A stretch of 64,000 nucleotides of DNA from an uncultured Muribaculaceae bacterium (GCA_934636465.1 CAKUAR010000001.1:143395-207394), one strand, 5' to 3'. Positions 51,636 to 60,855 are shown, numbered from the stretch's first letter. The notes: generated from the letters alone by a model not told the origin. Numbers and translations are program-made.

Positions 51636-52691
51636 TTAGAAATAAGGCGACTGGAGGGTATGGCGTTGCAAGAAATAAGCCGAGTCGAGCAACATGGCGC
51701 ACTTGGTGGAAATTAGATGGGCCGCATCGTCGTAGTAGTTGTGTGGATTTTGCGATATTGCTGTGTCGTGGCTGAAGTCGAACACGTGTGTGTCGCCAAA
51801 AATACGCTTTATGGTGTAGAGGTCGTATTCGGGCAATGTGCGGCGATAATAGCGTGGTGGAATTATTATGATGTAGTCGGTGTGGTTTTTAGACAAAACA
51901 TGCTTGATTTTTATCAAAATGTCTTGCGTGTGAGCGTCGATTGAGTTATTATAGGCCGTTGGCTGGGCATGAAGCTTTCTTCTGGCCAAACGCTCTGGAG
52001 TGAAGAACTTGCTTGGCACATGGGTTATGAGGGAGTCGAATGTGGCGTAATATTCCTCGTTGGTGCGCTCAATGCGGTTTGGAATGTCGGTGGTGGCATA
52101 TTGCAGGGCGAGCATGCGGTGCACGTTGTCCTTTTTGTCAAGCTCATATTTTATGAACTCTGGATTTTTGAACATGTTGAAGAATTGCAAGTGAAAGTTG
52201 AGGCAGTCGAACTGCGGGGTGGTTTTGTAGTCTTGCATATACAGAAACTTGTCTTTAACTGTGCTTTCGTCGCGGCGCAACATTTCTTCCTCAATCACAA
52301 TCAACGCGTGCTTCACCTGCATGCCGTTTTTGTTGATGAAATTGATTTTGTTGTATATGCCCCAAAGGGTTTCTCCATTCTGGTCGTAGTGATAACCTGA
52401 CGCTCCTTTGGGCAAATGTCTTAGCCAAGCCTTGACGGTAAAATATTTTGACAGCGACGAGCCGAATATGAATGAGTCGTAGTGCATCGTGTCTTTGAAA
52501 CGCAAAAAATTGCGAGTGGAGATGTAGCCGTTGTTCACGGTGAGTGCCACGGTGTCGCCGTTGCTGTATAGCCCTTTGTAGGGGTGTATCACCTTGAAAG
52601 GGTCGCTGACCACATAGAGGGCTACGAGCGCATACACCGGAATCAGTGCAACGAGTGTGCGAATTACGAATCTTCGGAGGGTGTGTGTCAT
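51636..52691 (-). CDS. SGNH-like acyltransferase partner of MBOAT
   Basis: 351 residues: one N-terminal membrane helix (about 8-29) then an extracytoplasmic domain. SFIFGSSLSKYF (Ser78/Ser79) and DDAAHL near the C-terminus give a Ser and a Asp-x-x-His arrangement like the SGNH/AlgX-DltD-type proteins that work with membrane-bound O-acyltransferases. It is the gene immediately downstream of an MBOAT gene (six bases apart), the usual pairing for extracytoplasmic polysaccharide acylation. Similarity to a named family is only at motif level. Confidence 0.65.
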   Translation of the reverse strand: MTHTLRRFVIRTLVALIPVYALVALYVVSDPFKVIHPYKGLYSNGDTVALTVNNGYISTRNFLRFKDTMHYDSFIFGSSLSKYFTVKAWLRHLPKGASGYHYDQNGETLWGIYNKINFINKNGMQVKHALIVIEEEMLRRDESTVKDKFLYMQDYKTTPQFDCLNFHLQFFNMFKNPEFIKYELDKKDNVHRMLALQYATTDIPNRIERTNEEYYATFDSLITHVPSKFFTPERLARRKLHAQPTAYNNSIDAHTQDILIKIKHVLSKNHTDYIIIIPPRYYRRTLPEYDLYTIKRIFGDTHVFDFSHDTAISQNPHNYYDDAAHLISTKCAMLLDSAYFLQRHTLQSPYF

Positions 52692-52697
52692 GGTCGG

Positions 52698-54080
52698 TCA
52701 GAATTGGAAATAGATGTATTGTATGTTTTTGCCCATGCTGAAGTAGGCAATGGCTCCGAGTAGAGCCCAATAGATGAGCCACCGCACGGCAAGGGGCAGG
52801 TTGGGGTGCTGTATGGCAAAGTCGTGCTTGCGCCCAAGCCATTCAACTGCCATAAACGGAATTATGTAGATAAACGCCGACACGCCATAGGGGCGTAAGG
52901 CAATGTTGCCATTGGTGAACGTTGACAGACATTCTGCCAAGTGGCTTATGTTGTTGGCACGGAATATGACCATGGTGGCGGTAAATAGCATAAATGTCAT
53001 GAGGCAGTGGCACAGCTTGGTGAAACCAGAGTAGGCTTCTCGCTTGGAAGCGGTTATGACGAGCACTCCGTTCACTATGCCCCAAATGATGAATGTGTAG
53101 TTCGCGCCATGCCACAGGCCAGACAGCAAGAAAACAATCATCACGTTGGCAATGGTGCGTGAGTGCCTTTTTCTGGAACCGCCAAGCGGAATATAGACAT
53201 ATTGCTTGAACCACTCCATGAGCGTGATGTGCCATCGGCGCCAAAAGTCGCGATAGGTAGTAGCAAAAAACGGATAGCGGAAATTGCGTGAAAGCTTGAT
53301 GTTGAGCAGACGGGCAGAGCCGATGGCAATGTCGGAGTATGCAGAGAAATCGGCATACAGCTCCACGGAAAACACCATGCAGCCTATGATGATGCTGACC
53401 GGCGACATGACCGACGGGTGATAGAAAATATAGTCAACAATGCCGGCAAGAGAGTCGGCAATTACGATTTTTTTTGCGAGTCCCCATAAGATTTGCCTCA
53501 TGCCCACAACGGCATTGCCGTAGTCAAACCGTTTGGCGACCAGAAACTGCGGCAGCAGATTTTTGGCGCGCTCAATGGGACCAGCCACAAGCTGCGGAAA
53601 GAAACTCATATAGACAAAAAATGCTATGGCGTTTTTTGTTGGTGGAATTTCTTTGCGATACACGTCGATGCTGTAGCTTATGGCTTGAAACGTGTAGAAC
53701 GACAGGCCAACAGGCAGCAAAATTTGCAATGTGGGCCAATCGGGGTTGAAGCCGAACAGCTTGAGCACGTCGCTCATGGAGTCTTTGAAGAAATTGAGGT
53801 ATTTGAAGACCACGAGTATGGCGAGGTTGACAGAAATGTTGCTCCACAACAGCCATTTGGCCGTGGAGTGTTTGGCTCTGGCAATCCACAGTCCTGACAG
53901 AAATGTGGTGAGCGACGTGAAGGCAATCAGCCCAAGAAATTTCCAGTTCCACCAGCCATAGAATGTGTAGCTTGCAATTAGCAGGAAAACGTTTTGGTGT
54001 GTTATTTTTCTGCTAAGAAGCCAATAGACGATAAACACTATTGGCAGAAACAACGCATAGATGTAGCTGTCGAACTGCAT
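52698..54080 (-). CDS. MBOAT family O-acyltransferase (AlgI-like)
   Basis: 460-residue integral membrane protein with about ten to twelve helices. It matches the AlgI/DltB group of membrane-bound O-acyltransferases: LLPVGLSFYTFQAISYSIDVYR (about 121-142), the conserved FPQLVAGPIERAKNLLPQF, DFWRRWHITLMEW and the catalytic His324 in FLLSGLWHGANYTFIIWG. It passes acyl groups across the membrane for O-acetylation of a surface glycan. It is in the rml/fdt operon, 12 bases after the aminotransferase gene and 6 before the SGNH-like gene. Confidence 0.93.
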   Translation of the reverse strand: MQFDSYIYALFLPIVFIVYWLLSRKITHQNVFLLIASYTFYGWWNWKFLGLIAFTSLTTFLSGLWIARAKHSTAKWLLWSNISVNLAILVVFKYLNFFKDSMSDVLKLFGFNPDWPTLQILLPVGLSFYTFQAISYSIDVYRKEIPPTKNAIAFFVYMSFFPQLVAGPIERAKNLLPQFLVAKRFDYGNAVVGMRQILWGLAKKIVIADSLAGIVDYIFYHPSVMSPVSIIIGCMVFSVELYADFSAYSDIAIGSARLLNIKLSRNFRYPFFATTYRDFWRRWHITLMEWFKQYVYIPLGGSRKRHSRTIANVMIVFLLSGLWHGANYTFIIWGIVNGVLVITASKREAYSGFTKLCHCLMTFMLFTATMVIFRANNISHLAECLSTFTNGNIALRPYGVSAFIYIIPFMAVEWLGRKHDFAIQHPNLPLAVRWLIYWALLGAIAYFSMGKNIQYIYFQF

Positions 54081-54092
54081 TGCACTAATGCG

Positions 54093-55232
54093 CTATGGTT
54101 CAAATTTGTTGATTATCTCTGATATGCTTGCAGCATCATCTGGAGTGATGGGGTAGGCAATAGGCAGGCTTACCACTTCATTGGCCATGGCTATGGTTCT
54201 GGGGAGCTTGTATGACTTATATTCCTTGTAGCATGGCTGGAGATGTGGTGGAGTGGCATAATGAATGTCGGTGTTTACGCCATTGTCTTTCAGATAGGCG
54301 CGGAATTTGTCGCGAGCGTCAACCCTTATCACATATTGATGCCACACTTGCTTCATCTTTGCAAAGATGTATGGCGTTTTCACGTGCGGGTTTGATATAC
54401 AGTCGTTATAAGTTGACGCTACACTCTGCCTGCGGCTGATTTCCTCATCAAGGTGGCGCAACTTTGTCAGCAGAAATGCCGCTTGAATTTCGTCGATGCG
54501 GCAGTTGAGGCCACGGTAGATGTTGTGATAGCGATAGTCAGAACCATAGTTTGCCAAGGCTCTGACGCAGTTGGCAAGCTCGGTATCGTTGGTCACAACA
54601 GCACCGCCGTCGCCAAGTGCTCCAAGATTTTTTGTCGGGTAGAAGCTGATGGCTCCAGCATTGCCGAGGCCGCCAGTGTGGTAGGTGCCACACATGCCAG
54701 CCACATCACTTTTTGCTCCTATAGACTGGGCGTTGTCCTCAATGACGAGCAGCTGGTAGTGCTGTGCCATTTTCATCAGTTTGTCGTCCCAGCATGGAGT
54801 GCCATAGAGGTGCACCGGCATTATGGCCTTGACCGAAGGTGACAGCAGGCTCTCTATGTAGTTGGCATCAAGGTTCATCGTGCTTTCGCTTGGCTCACAG
54901 AAACATGGTGACAAACCATTGTCGGAAATGGCGAGAACAGATGCCACATAAGTGTTTGCCGGCACAATCACCTTGTCGCCTTCATGCAGCATGCCCATTT
55001 CTTTGTAGGCGCGTATGATTAGGCGCAGTGCGTCGAGGCCGTTGCTCACGGCAATGCAGTGCTTCACCTCACAGAGTTTTGCAATTTCGGTTTCAAGTGC
55101 GTTGGTCTGCTCGCCATGAAGGTAGCGGCCAGAGGTTATCACATCGCAAGCAGCTTGTTTCAACTCGTCCATATATGGGGCATTGGCAATAGCCAAGTCC
55201 AGAAAAGGGTATGTCTTATTGTTATCTGTCAT
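54093..55232 (-). CDS. DegT/DnrJ/EryC1/StrS sugar aminotransferase (FdtB/QdtB-like)
   Basis: 379-residue PLP-dependent aminotransferase of nucleotide sugars. The PLP lysine is Lys201 in ISFYPTKNLGALGDGGAVV; the N-terminal PFLDLAIANAPYMDELKQAACDVITSGRYLHG and VIVPANTYVASVLAISDNG are family segments. Placed after dTDP-glucose 4,6-dehydratase and two 3,4-ketoisomerase-like genes, it most likely adds an amino group at C3 to give dTDP-3-amino-3,6-dideoxy-hexose (Fuc3N or Qui3N). Which epimer cannot be read from sequence. A 16-base gap follows the isomerase-like gene upstream. Confidence 0.9.
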   Translation of the reverse strand: MTDNNKTYPFLDLAIANAPYMDELKQAACDVITSGRYLHGEQTNALETEIAKLCEVKHCIAVSNGLDALRLIIRAYKEMGMLHEGDKVIVPANTYVASVLAISDNGLSPCFCEPSESTMNLDANYIESLLSPSVKAIMPVHLYGTPCWDDKLMKMAQHYQLLVIEDNAQSIGAKSDVAGMCGTYHTGGLGNAGAISFYPTKNLGALGDGGAVVTNDTELANCVRALANYGSDYRYHNIYRGLNCRIDEIQAAFLLTKLRHLDEEISRRQSVASTYNDCISNPHVKTPYIFAKMKQVWHQYVIRVDARDKFRAYLKDNGVNTDIHYATPPHLQPCYKEYKSYKLPRTIAMANEVVSLPIAYPITPDDAASISEIINKFEP

Positions 55233-55248
55233 AATTCATTGTTTTCTG

Positions 55249-55686
55249 TTATTTTACCGTCAAGGCAAGAAAGTCATTGTAATTGCGGATATAGTCGCTT
55301 TCAGTATAGCGCTCCGAAGCTAAGACGAGGCAAACTGAACCTGACGAAAAGTTGTCGATTGTGCGCCAAATGCCTGGTGTGATGAGCAGGCCCTGATATG
55401 GGCGGTTGAGCTGAAACGTCTTTCGGTTTGTGCCGTCGTCAATGTTCACATTGAAGCTACCACTTATGGCCACAAGAAGTTGATATAGGTTTTTGTGGGC
55501 ATGGCCGCCGCGCGATGAGCCTCCGGGCACGTCATACAGGTAGTAAAGGCGTTTCACATCAAAAGGAATGTCCTTGCCGTTTTCAACAACTGTGAGATTG
55601 CCATTCTGGTGAGCTATCTTGCCGAGCTTGATTATTTTGCAGTTGCCGACGCTCGATGAAATCCTGTTTTCACTTGGTGTTGTCAT
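55249..55686 (-). CDS. dTDP-4-keto-6-deoxyhexose 3,4-ketoisomerase-like cupin, second paralogue
   Basis: 145-residue single cupin of the FdtA/QdtA/WxcM group. It keeps both histidines of the active-site motif, His62 and His64 in RGGHAHKNLYQ, and the strand VAISGSFNVNIDDGT. FdtA moves the keto group from C4 to C3 of dTDP-4-keto-6-deoxyglucose before amination. The gene overlaps the end of the first paralogue by 17 bases and precedes the aminotransferase by 16, so it is in the right place to supply the 3-keto substrate. Residue patterns suggest that this is the catalytic copy. Confidence 0.82.
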   Translation of the reverse strand: MTTPSENRISSSVGNCKIIKLGKIAHQNGNLTVVENGKDIPFDVKRLYYLYDVPGGSSRGGHAHKNLYQLLVAISGSFNVNIDDGTNRKTFQLNRPYQGLLITPGIWRTIDNFSSGSVCLVLASERYTESDYIRNYNDFLALTVK

Positions 55687-56095
55687 TTCTTAGCTGTTGA
55701 AATTCTTGGAAGTTGTAGATATAGTCGCTTTCGTCGTAGTCAGTGTCGGTGATAATCAGAGCAACAGAGTTTGTGGAGAAGTTGTCGATTACTCGCCAGT
55801 TTAGTTTCGGCACATATAGGCCATAGTAGGAGCGGCACATGTGAAACTTCGTTTCTTTTGTGCCGTCGTTTATTGTGACATCAAAACTGCCCGACAAAGC
55901 CACGATGAATTCCTCTTGAGCCCGGAAAGCATGGCCATAGCGCACTTGTCCTCCGGGCACGTCATAAATCCAGTAGGTGCGCTTAATGCTGAAGGGCATG
56001 TTCTTGCTGTTTTCAATAACGGAAAGATTGCCCCTCGGGTCATTGAATCGTGGCAATTCTATTAGTTGAGGAATCTTAAACTTCATTTTGGGCAA
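55670..56095 (-). CDS. FdtA-like cupin, first paralogue, second active-site His replaced
   Basis: 141 residues, clearly related to the neighbouring cupin ([27 protein letters not shown] against NLTVVENGKDIPFDVKRLYYLYDVPGG). The motif is [11 protein letters not shown]: His55 is kept, but the position equal to His64 of the other copy is Phe57. In characterised FdtA/QdtA enzymes both histidines lie in the active site, so this copy may have another activity, help the first, or be inactive. It overlaps rmlA by 20 bases and the second paralogue by 17, so it is embedded in the operon. The alternative start at 56086 would drop three residues. Confidence 0.8.
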   Translation of the reverse strand: MPKMKFKIPQLIELPRFNDPRGNLSVIENSKNMPFSIKRTYWIYDVPGGQVRYGHAFRAQEEFIVALSGSFDVTINDGTKETKFHMCRSYYGLYVPKLNWRVIDNFSTNSVALIITDTDYDESDYIYNFQEFQQLRNDNTK

Positions 56096-56957
56096 GGGCG
56101 GTTAAATATTTGCCATAGTCGTTTTTCTGCATCGGGGCTGCCAGAGCCAAGAGTTGCTGAGCTGTGATGTAGCCTTTTCTGAAAGCTATCTCTTCGAGCG
56201 AAGCCACTTGCACGCCCTGTCTGGTTTCAATGGCCTTAATGAAATTGGCGGCTTCGAGCATGGAGTCGGCAGTGCCGGTGTCAAGCCAGGCGAAGCCACG
56301 GCCAAGCGTTTGCACATGCACCTGCTTGTGGTTGACATACACTTGATTGACCGACGAAATCTCAAGTTCTCCACGAGCCGACGGCTTCACGGCCTTGGCT
56401 ATCTCTATCACAGAGTTTGGATAGAAATACAGACCGGTAACGGCAAAGTTAGTTTCCGGATTTTGTGGCTTTTCCACGATTTTTGTGGCATTGCCTTGCG
56501 CATCAAACGAAACCACACCATAGCGGTTTGCATCTTTCACAGCATAGGCAAATATTGTGGCTTGATTTTGCTGCTCTGCACGCTCCACCGCCTGCGTCAG
56601 CATTTGGGTGAAACTTTGGCCATAGAAAATGTTGTCGCCAAGCACGAGGCACACATTATCGTTGCCAATGAACTCCTCGCCGATTATGAACGCTTGCGCA
56701 AGACCGTCGGGGTGAGGTTGCTCGGCAAATGAGAAATTAACTCCCCATTGCTGCCCGGTGCCCAAGAGCTTCTTGAACGATGGCAAATCGTCTGGGGTTG
56801 AAATTATCAATATGTCGCGTATTCCGGCAAGCATCAGCACAGATATGGGATAATAAACCATAGGCTTGTCATACACAGGGATTAACTGCTTGGATATGCC
56901 TTTGGTTATTGGATAAAGCCGCGTACCGGAGCCTCCGGCTAAAACTATACCTTTCAT
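56076..56957 (-). CDS. rmlA: Glucose-1-phosphate thymidylyltransferase
   Basis: 293-residue RmlA, which makes dTDP-glucose from dTTP and glucose-1-phosphate. The nucleotide-binding start [20 protein letters not shown], the [20 protein letters not shown] segment and the [13 protein letters not shown] loop are all present, and the length is standard. It lies 15 bases after rmlB and overlaps the next gene by 20 bases. It commits sugar to the dTDP-deoxyhexose path of this operon. Confidence 0.97.
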   Translation of the reverse strand: MKGIVLAGGSGTRLYPITKGISKQLIPVYDKPMVYYPISVLMLAGIRDILIISTPDDLPSFKKLLGTGQQWGVNFSFAEQPHPDGLAQAFIIGEEFIGNDNVCLVLGDNIFYGQSFTQMLTQAVERAEQQNQATIFAYAVKDANRYGVVSFDAQGNATKIVEKPQNPETNFAVTGLYFYPNSVIEIAKAVKPSARGELEISSVNQVYVNHKQVHVQTLGRGFAWLDTGTADSMLEAANFIKAIETRQGVQVASLEEIAFRKGYITAQQLLALAAPMQKNDYGKYLTALAQNEV

Positions 56958-56972
56958 TTCGTTATGAGTTTT

Positions 56973-58184
56973 TTAGTTGCGGTTGCCGTACATTTGTTCG
57001 TAATACTTGGTGTATTCGCCGCTTGTTACACTTTTCACCCAGTCTTGGTTGCTGAGGTTCCAAATCACAGTTTTTCTGATTCCCTCTGCAAATGGAGTCT
57101 CTGGATACCAGCCAAGTTCTTTTGCTATTTTGGTGGGGTTGATTGCATAGCGCATATCGTGGCCCGGGCGGTCGCCAACGAACTCTATCAGATTGTCATT
57201 GAGTTCGGAAATTGGACGTGACAGCAGAGCTTCAAAGCTTGGTTTGGCTTGGCATGCTTCTGCAATTATTCTTATGATTTGTTTTACTATGTTGATGTTG
57301 CTTTCCTCGTTGAAGCCACCTATGTTGTAGATTTCTCCAATTCTGCCATTTCGCAACACCAAGTCAATGGCCTTGCAGTGGTCTTCTACATAGAGCCAGT
57401 CTCTCACATTCGCTCCAGTGCCATACACTGGCACTTTCTTGCCTTCCAATATGTTTTTTATGGCAAGAGGAATGAGCTTTTCTGGGAAATGGAATGGGCC
57501 ATAGTTGTTGCTGCACCTGGTGATGTTCACAGGAAAGTTATATGTGTGGTGATATGCCAGCGTCAGTAAGTCAGCACTCGTTTTTGAGGCAGAATATGGT
57601 GAGCGTGGTGACAGCATGGACTCCTCTGTGAAAAACGTGTGTCCGAATGTCTTTAAGTCATGGCGATTTTTAACCACCGACTTAATGTCGTCATCTACCG
57701 TGAGCTTCTGTGGCACTTCAAAATCCTTTTTCAGAGAGCCATACACTTCATCGGTTGATATTTGCAGATATTTCTTACCAGGTTTGTAGCTAAAGGCGCC
57801 ATTGGCGTCTTTGCCAGCGAACCATGCGCCTTTTGCACTGTTGAGCAAATTTTGTGTGCCGAGGATATTTGTTTCAAGAAACAGCCTTGGATTTGTTATG
57901 CTGCGGTCAACGTGGCTCTCGGCAGCGAAGTTCACCACATAGTCGATGTCGTTGTCTGCAAAAATTTTCGTTGTCAGAGCAGAGTCACCAATGTCGCCTT
58001 TTATGAAAGTGACATTGGGCAATTTAATTTCATTGCTTATAGAAAGCAGGTTCCCTGCATAGGTGAGTTTGTCAAGAATTATCACATTGACAGCATCACC
58101 ATGTTTTTTTAGTATATATTTTACGAAGTTTGAACCGATAAATCCTGCGGCTCCAGTCACTAAGTATGTTTTTACATCTGTCAT
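56973..58184 (-). CDS. rmlB: dTDP-glucose 4,6-dehydratase
   Basis: 403-residue short-chain dehydrogenase/reductase-type enzyme that converts dTDP-glucose to dTDP-4-keto-6-deoxyglucose. The NAD site is VTGAAGFIGSNFVKY; the catalytic YxxxK lies in RSPYSASKTSADLL, with VDRSITNPRLFLETN and NYGPFHFPEKLIPLAI as family segments. It is longer than the usual 350-360, with an insert near residues 160-190 (DDIKSVVKNRHDLKTFGHTF). It is the first gene of a seven-gene operon; rmlC and rmlD for rhamnose are absent, and fdtA-like genes take their place. Confidence 0.96.
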   Translation of the reverse strand: MTDVKTYLVTGAAGFIGSNFVKYILKKHGDAVNVIILDKLTYAGNLLSISNEIKLPNVTFIKGDIGDSALTTKIFADNDIDYVVNFAAESHVDRSITNPRLFLETNILGTQNLLNSAKGAWFAGKDANGAFSYKPGKKYLQISTDEVYGSLKKDFEVPQKLTVDDDIKSVVKNRHDLKTFGHTFFTEESMLSPRSPYSASKTSADLLTLAYHHTYNFPVNITRCSNNYGPFHFPEKLIPLAIKNILEGKKVPVYGTGANVRDWLYVEDHCKAIDLVLRNGRIGEIYNIGGFNEESNINIVKQIIRIIAEACQAKPSFEALLSRPISELNDNLIEFVGDRPGHDMRYAINPTKIAKELGWYPETPFAEGIRKTVIWNLSNQDWVKSVTSGEYTKYYEQMYGNRN

Positions 58185-58205
58185 ATAGGCAAACCTTTTA
58201 ATTTA

Positions 58206-58213
58206 CAAACTTA
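58206..58213 (-). promoter_or_regulatory. -7 promoter box for the rmlB operon
   Basis: The minus strand reads TAAGTTTG, a match to the Bacteroidota -7 box, 22 bases upstream of the rmlB start. The rest of the 58214-58403 gap shows no gene. Confidence 0.5.
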
Positions 58214-58403
58214 CAAAAAAACGGCCGTATTTGCATCGCATAATTTCACTAAAAGCAATGCTCTGCATAAAAACTCCTGTAAAAAGTAAACTAATAAGTG
58301 TATAATATAGTATAGATATGGCGATATTAGCAATGGTTTTGTGAATTGTGCACTTGATTGTGCGTGTGCATTAGAACATGGTGCTTGGATATTAAAGCAA
58401 ACA

Positions 58404-58436
58404 AAAAAGGTGGCACTTTTGAGATGCCACCTTTTT
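58404..58436 (-). terminator. Intrinsic terminator after tsf
   Basis: A perfect 12-bp stem (58404-58415 and 58425-58436) with a nine-base loop; on the minus strand a T run follows. It lies 22 bases after the EF-Ts stop codon. Confidence 0.92.
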
Positions 58437-58457
58437 GTTGGTTATATTTCAGAACGA

Positions 58458-59450
58458 TTAGTCTGCGTTCAGATTCACGCGCTGGAATGCGATAACCTTG
58501 AGGTCAGCGTCATTCTTTGCGAGATATTGACCGATAGTCAGCTTGAGCTGTGGCTCTGCCTCGTATGGTTGCTCTGCCAAAACATTCTGGCTGAAGAATT
58601 TGTTCAAACGGCCCTTAGTGATGTTTTGAATCATAGCTTCAGGAAGGTTTGCAGCCTTTTCTGCAGCCACGGTCTTCTTGATTTCTTGAGCCTTGTCTGC
58701 TTGCTCTTGTGTTAGCCAGCCCTTAGCCAAGTTAGAAGAAATGTGGTCATCGCTGTCAACGAGGTTGGGGTTGATGCCAGCCTTGCTGAGTGCGTTGTTA
58801 ACGGCTTTCTCCACTTGCTCTTCTTTAGTCTTCTCGATTGCGACCTTAGTTTCCTCGTCGATAACTGATTGTGGAACCTCTTCGCGAGTGCAAGCGATTG
58901 GGTTAGAAGTAGCGATTTGCATAGCCACCTCTTTCAAAACGTCGGGGTTGCTTGCTTTGTTGAAAGCTGCAATCACAGCCAACTTGTTGTTGAAGTGATT
59001 GTAAACAGAGAGACCTGCGCCTTCAAGAGCTTTATAGTCGCCCAATTCCATCTTTTCGCCTGTGATACCACTAAGTTGAGTGATGTGCTCAGCAACAGTT
59101 TGACCGTCGTAGCTGAAATCGTTCAACTCTGCCATGGTCTTAACTTTGGCCTCAAGTGCCTTGTCAAGGATTTCTTTAGCCAATTTGATGAATTTTTCAT
59201 TTGACGAAACGAAATCTGTTTCACACTTCAAAGCCACGATTGCTGCGAAGCCGTCAACAGCCTTACCGAAAGCAACACCTTCGGCTGCAGAGCGGTCTTC
59301 ACGTTTTGCTGCGATGGCCTGACCACGCTGACGGATAAGCTCTTTAGCTTTCTCCATATCGTTGCCAGACTCAATGAGAGCCTTTTTGCAATCAACCATT
59401 CCTGCACCAGTGAGGGTGCGGAGTTTCTTGATATCTTCGATTAATGACAT
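58458..59450 (-). CDS. tsf: Translation elongation factor Ts
   Basis: 330-residue EF-Ts, which exchanges GDP for GTP on EF-Tu. The N-terminal UBA-like start MSLIEDIKKLRTLTGAGMVDCKKALIES is followed by the AEGVAFGKAVDGFAAIVALKCETDFVSSNEKFI core that contacts EF-Tu (CETDFV) and a second repeat (YNHFNNKLAVIAAF). It is longer than Escherichia coli EF-Ts (283) because of an acidic helical insert before the C-terminus, as in other Bacteroidota. It follows rpsB by 35 bases, the standard rpsB-tsf operon. Confidence 0.97.
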   Translation of the reverse strand: MSLIEDIKKLRTLTGAGMVDCKKALIESGNDMEKAKELIRQRGQAIAAKREDRSAAEGVAFGKAVDGFAAIVALKCETDFVSSNEKFIKLAKEILDKALEAKVKTMAELNDFSYDGQTVAEHITQLSGITGEKMELGDYKALEGAGLSVYNHFNNKLAVIAAFNKASNPDVLKEVAMQIATSNPIACTREEVPQSVIDEETKVAIEKTKEEQVEKAVNNALSKAGINPNLVDSDDHISSNLAKGWLTQEQADKAQEIKKTVAAEKAANLPEAMIQNITKGRLNKFFSQNVLAEQPYEAEPQLKLTIGQYLAKNDADLKVIAFQRVNLNAD

Positions 59451-59485
59451 GTTTACTTAATGTTTAAAAAGTGAGTGAACGAAAA

Positions 59486-60337
59486 TTATTCTGCTTTAGG
59501 AGCTTCTGGTTCAGCAGCCTTCTCTTCTGTAGCCTCGGCAGCTTCTCCGTTTTCTGCTTTGGCGGCAGGTTTGCGGTGAACGCGTGCGCGGTGGCGTTTT
59601 GGTTGGTCGCCGTCAGCCTCTTCTGCGTCTTTGTTGTCAACTTTCTCAACCTTGCGCTCTTCAAGACCTTCTTGAATTGCGTCGCAAACAGTGCTCATAA
59701 TCAAGTCGATTGACTTAGAAGCATCGTCGTTTGCAGGAATCACGAAGTCAACGGTGTCGGGGTCGCTGTTTGTATCAACGATGCCAAACACTGGAATACC
59801 CAAGCGAGTAGCCTCGGCTACTGCGATGTGCTCTTTCAAAACGTCGATAACGAACAGTGCAGATGGCAGACGGTTAAGGTCAGCGATACTGCCTAAGTTC
59901 TTCTCCAATTTTGCTCTTTGACGGCTAACCTGCAATCTTTCTCTCTTTGACAAGTTGTCGAAAGTACCGTCTTTCATCATCTTGTCGATAGACGCCATTT
60001 TCTTAACGGCTTTTCTGATTGTAGGGAAGTTGGTCAACATGCCGCCTGGCCATCTTTCAATCACGTATGGCATGTTTACAGCCTTTGCGTGATCTTCAAC
60101 TACTTGTTTTGCTTGCTTCTTTGTAGCAACAAACAAAATCTTCTTGCCAGACTTAGCAATGTTTTTGAGAGCTGCGCAAGCATCTTCGAGCTTGGCTTGA
60201 GTCTTGTATAAGTCAATTATATGAATGCCATTTCTTTCCATGAAGATGTATGGAGCCATTGCTGGGTTCCATTTGCGTTTCAAGTGGCCGAAGTGGCAGG
60301 TTGCGTCTAATAATTGTTCAAAACTTGGTGTTTGCAT
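59486..60337 (-). CDS. rpsB: 30S ribosomal protein S2
   Basis: 283-residue ribosomal protein S2: FEQLLDATCHFGHLKRKWNPAMAPYIF near the start, HIIDLYKTQAKLEDACAAL, and VIERWPGGMLTNFPTIRKAVKK, with FVIPANDDASKSIDLIMSTVCDA near residue 205. A C-terminal Glu/Ala/Lys-rich tail of about 55 residues extends beyond the usual end; such tails are common in Bacteroidota S2. It is first in rpsB-tsf. Confidence 0.97.
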   Translation of the reverse strand: MQTPSFEQLLDATCHFGHLKRKWNPAMAPYIFMERNGIHIIDLYKTQAKLEDACAALKNIAKSGKKILFVATKKQAKQVVEDHAKAVNMPYVIERWPGGMLTNFPTIRKAVKKMASIDKMMKDGTFDNLSKRERLQVSRQRAKLEKNLGSIADLNRLPSALFVIDVLKEHIAVAEATRLGIPVFGIVDTNSDPDTVDFVIPANDDASKSIDLIMSTVCDAIQEGLEERKVEKVDNKDAEEADGDQPKRHRARVHRKPAAKAENGEAAEATEEKAAEPEAPKAE

Positions 60338-60468
60338 TTCTTTAATTAATTTGTTTACGTTCTACTAATGCAATCACAAGGTAGCTGCCATTTGTTTTAA
60401 GAGTTTGACAGGTCTTTGTGATTTGGATACTAAACTCTTGAAAAAAGATTCTAAGTGCAAATAACGGA
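60338..60468 (-). other. rpsB leader region with inverted repeat
   Basis: The 131-base gap between rpsI and rpsB holds an 8-bp inverted repeat on the minus strand (AAGAGTTT, AAACTCTT; 60432-60439 and 60399-60406) with a 25-base loop. It is not followed by a T run, so it is not a normal terminator. It could be an S2-responsive leader, but I have no family match. Confidence 0.35.
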
Positions 60469-60855
60469 TTAACGCTTGCTGAACTGGAATCTCTTGCGTG
60501 CCTTTGGACGACCTGGTTTCTTACGCTCAACAGCACGTGGGTCACGAGTCATGAAGCCCTCTTTGCGGAGCGCAGGTTTGTCCTCTGGGTTGATTTTAAC
60601 CAAGGCTCTTGCGATAGCAAGGCGCAGAGCTTCTGCCTGGCCTTTGAAACCGCCACCTACGAGGTTAACTTTGATGTCATATTTTCCGTCAGCCTCCAAA
60701 GTGTTGAGTGGTTGCTTAACAATGTATTGGAGAATGGGAGAAGGGAAGTACTCACTAAGAGCACGCTTGTTGATAGTGATGTCGCCTTTACCTTCACTTA
60801 CAAATACTCTGGCAATTGCTGCTTTACGACGTCCTACTGCATTTATTTTTTCCAT
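60469..60855 (-). CDS. rpsI: 30S ribosomal protein S9
   Basis: 128-residue ribosomal protein S9, with MEKINAVGRRKAAIARVFVSEGKGDI at the start and the conserved basic end KKPGRPKARKRFQFSKR that reaches the decoding site. ATG 60855 gives the usual length; an in-frame ATG at 60867 would add four residues and overlap the rplM stop by one base. It is co-transcribed with rplM, 11 bases upstream. Confidence 0.97.
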   Translation of the reverse strand: MEKINAVGRRKAAIARVFVSEGKGDITINKRALSEYFPSPILQYIVKQPLNTLEADGKYDIKVNLVGGGFKGQAEALRLAIARALVKINPEDKPALRKEGFMTRDPRAVERKKPGRPKARKRFQFSKR

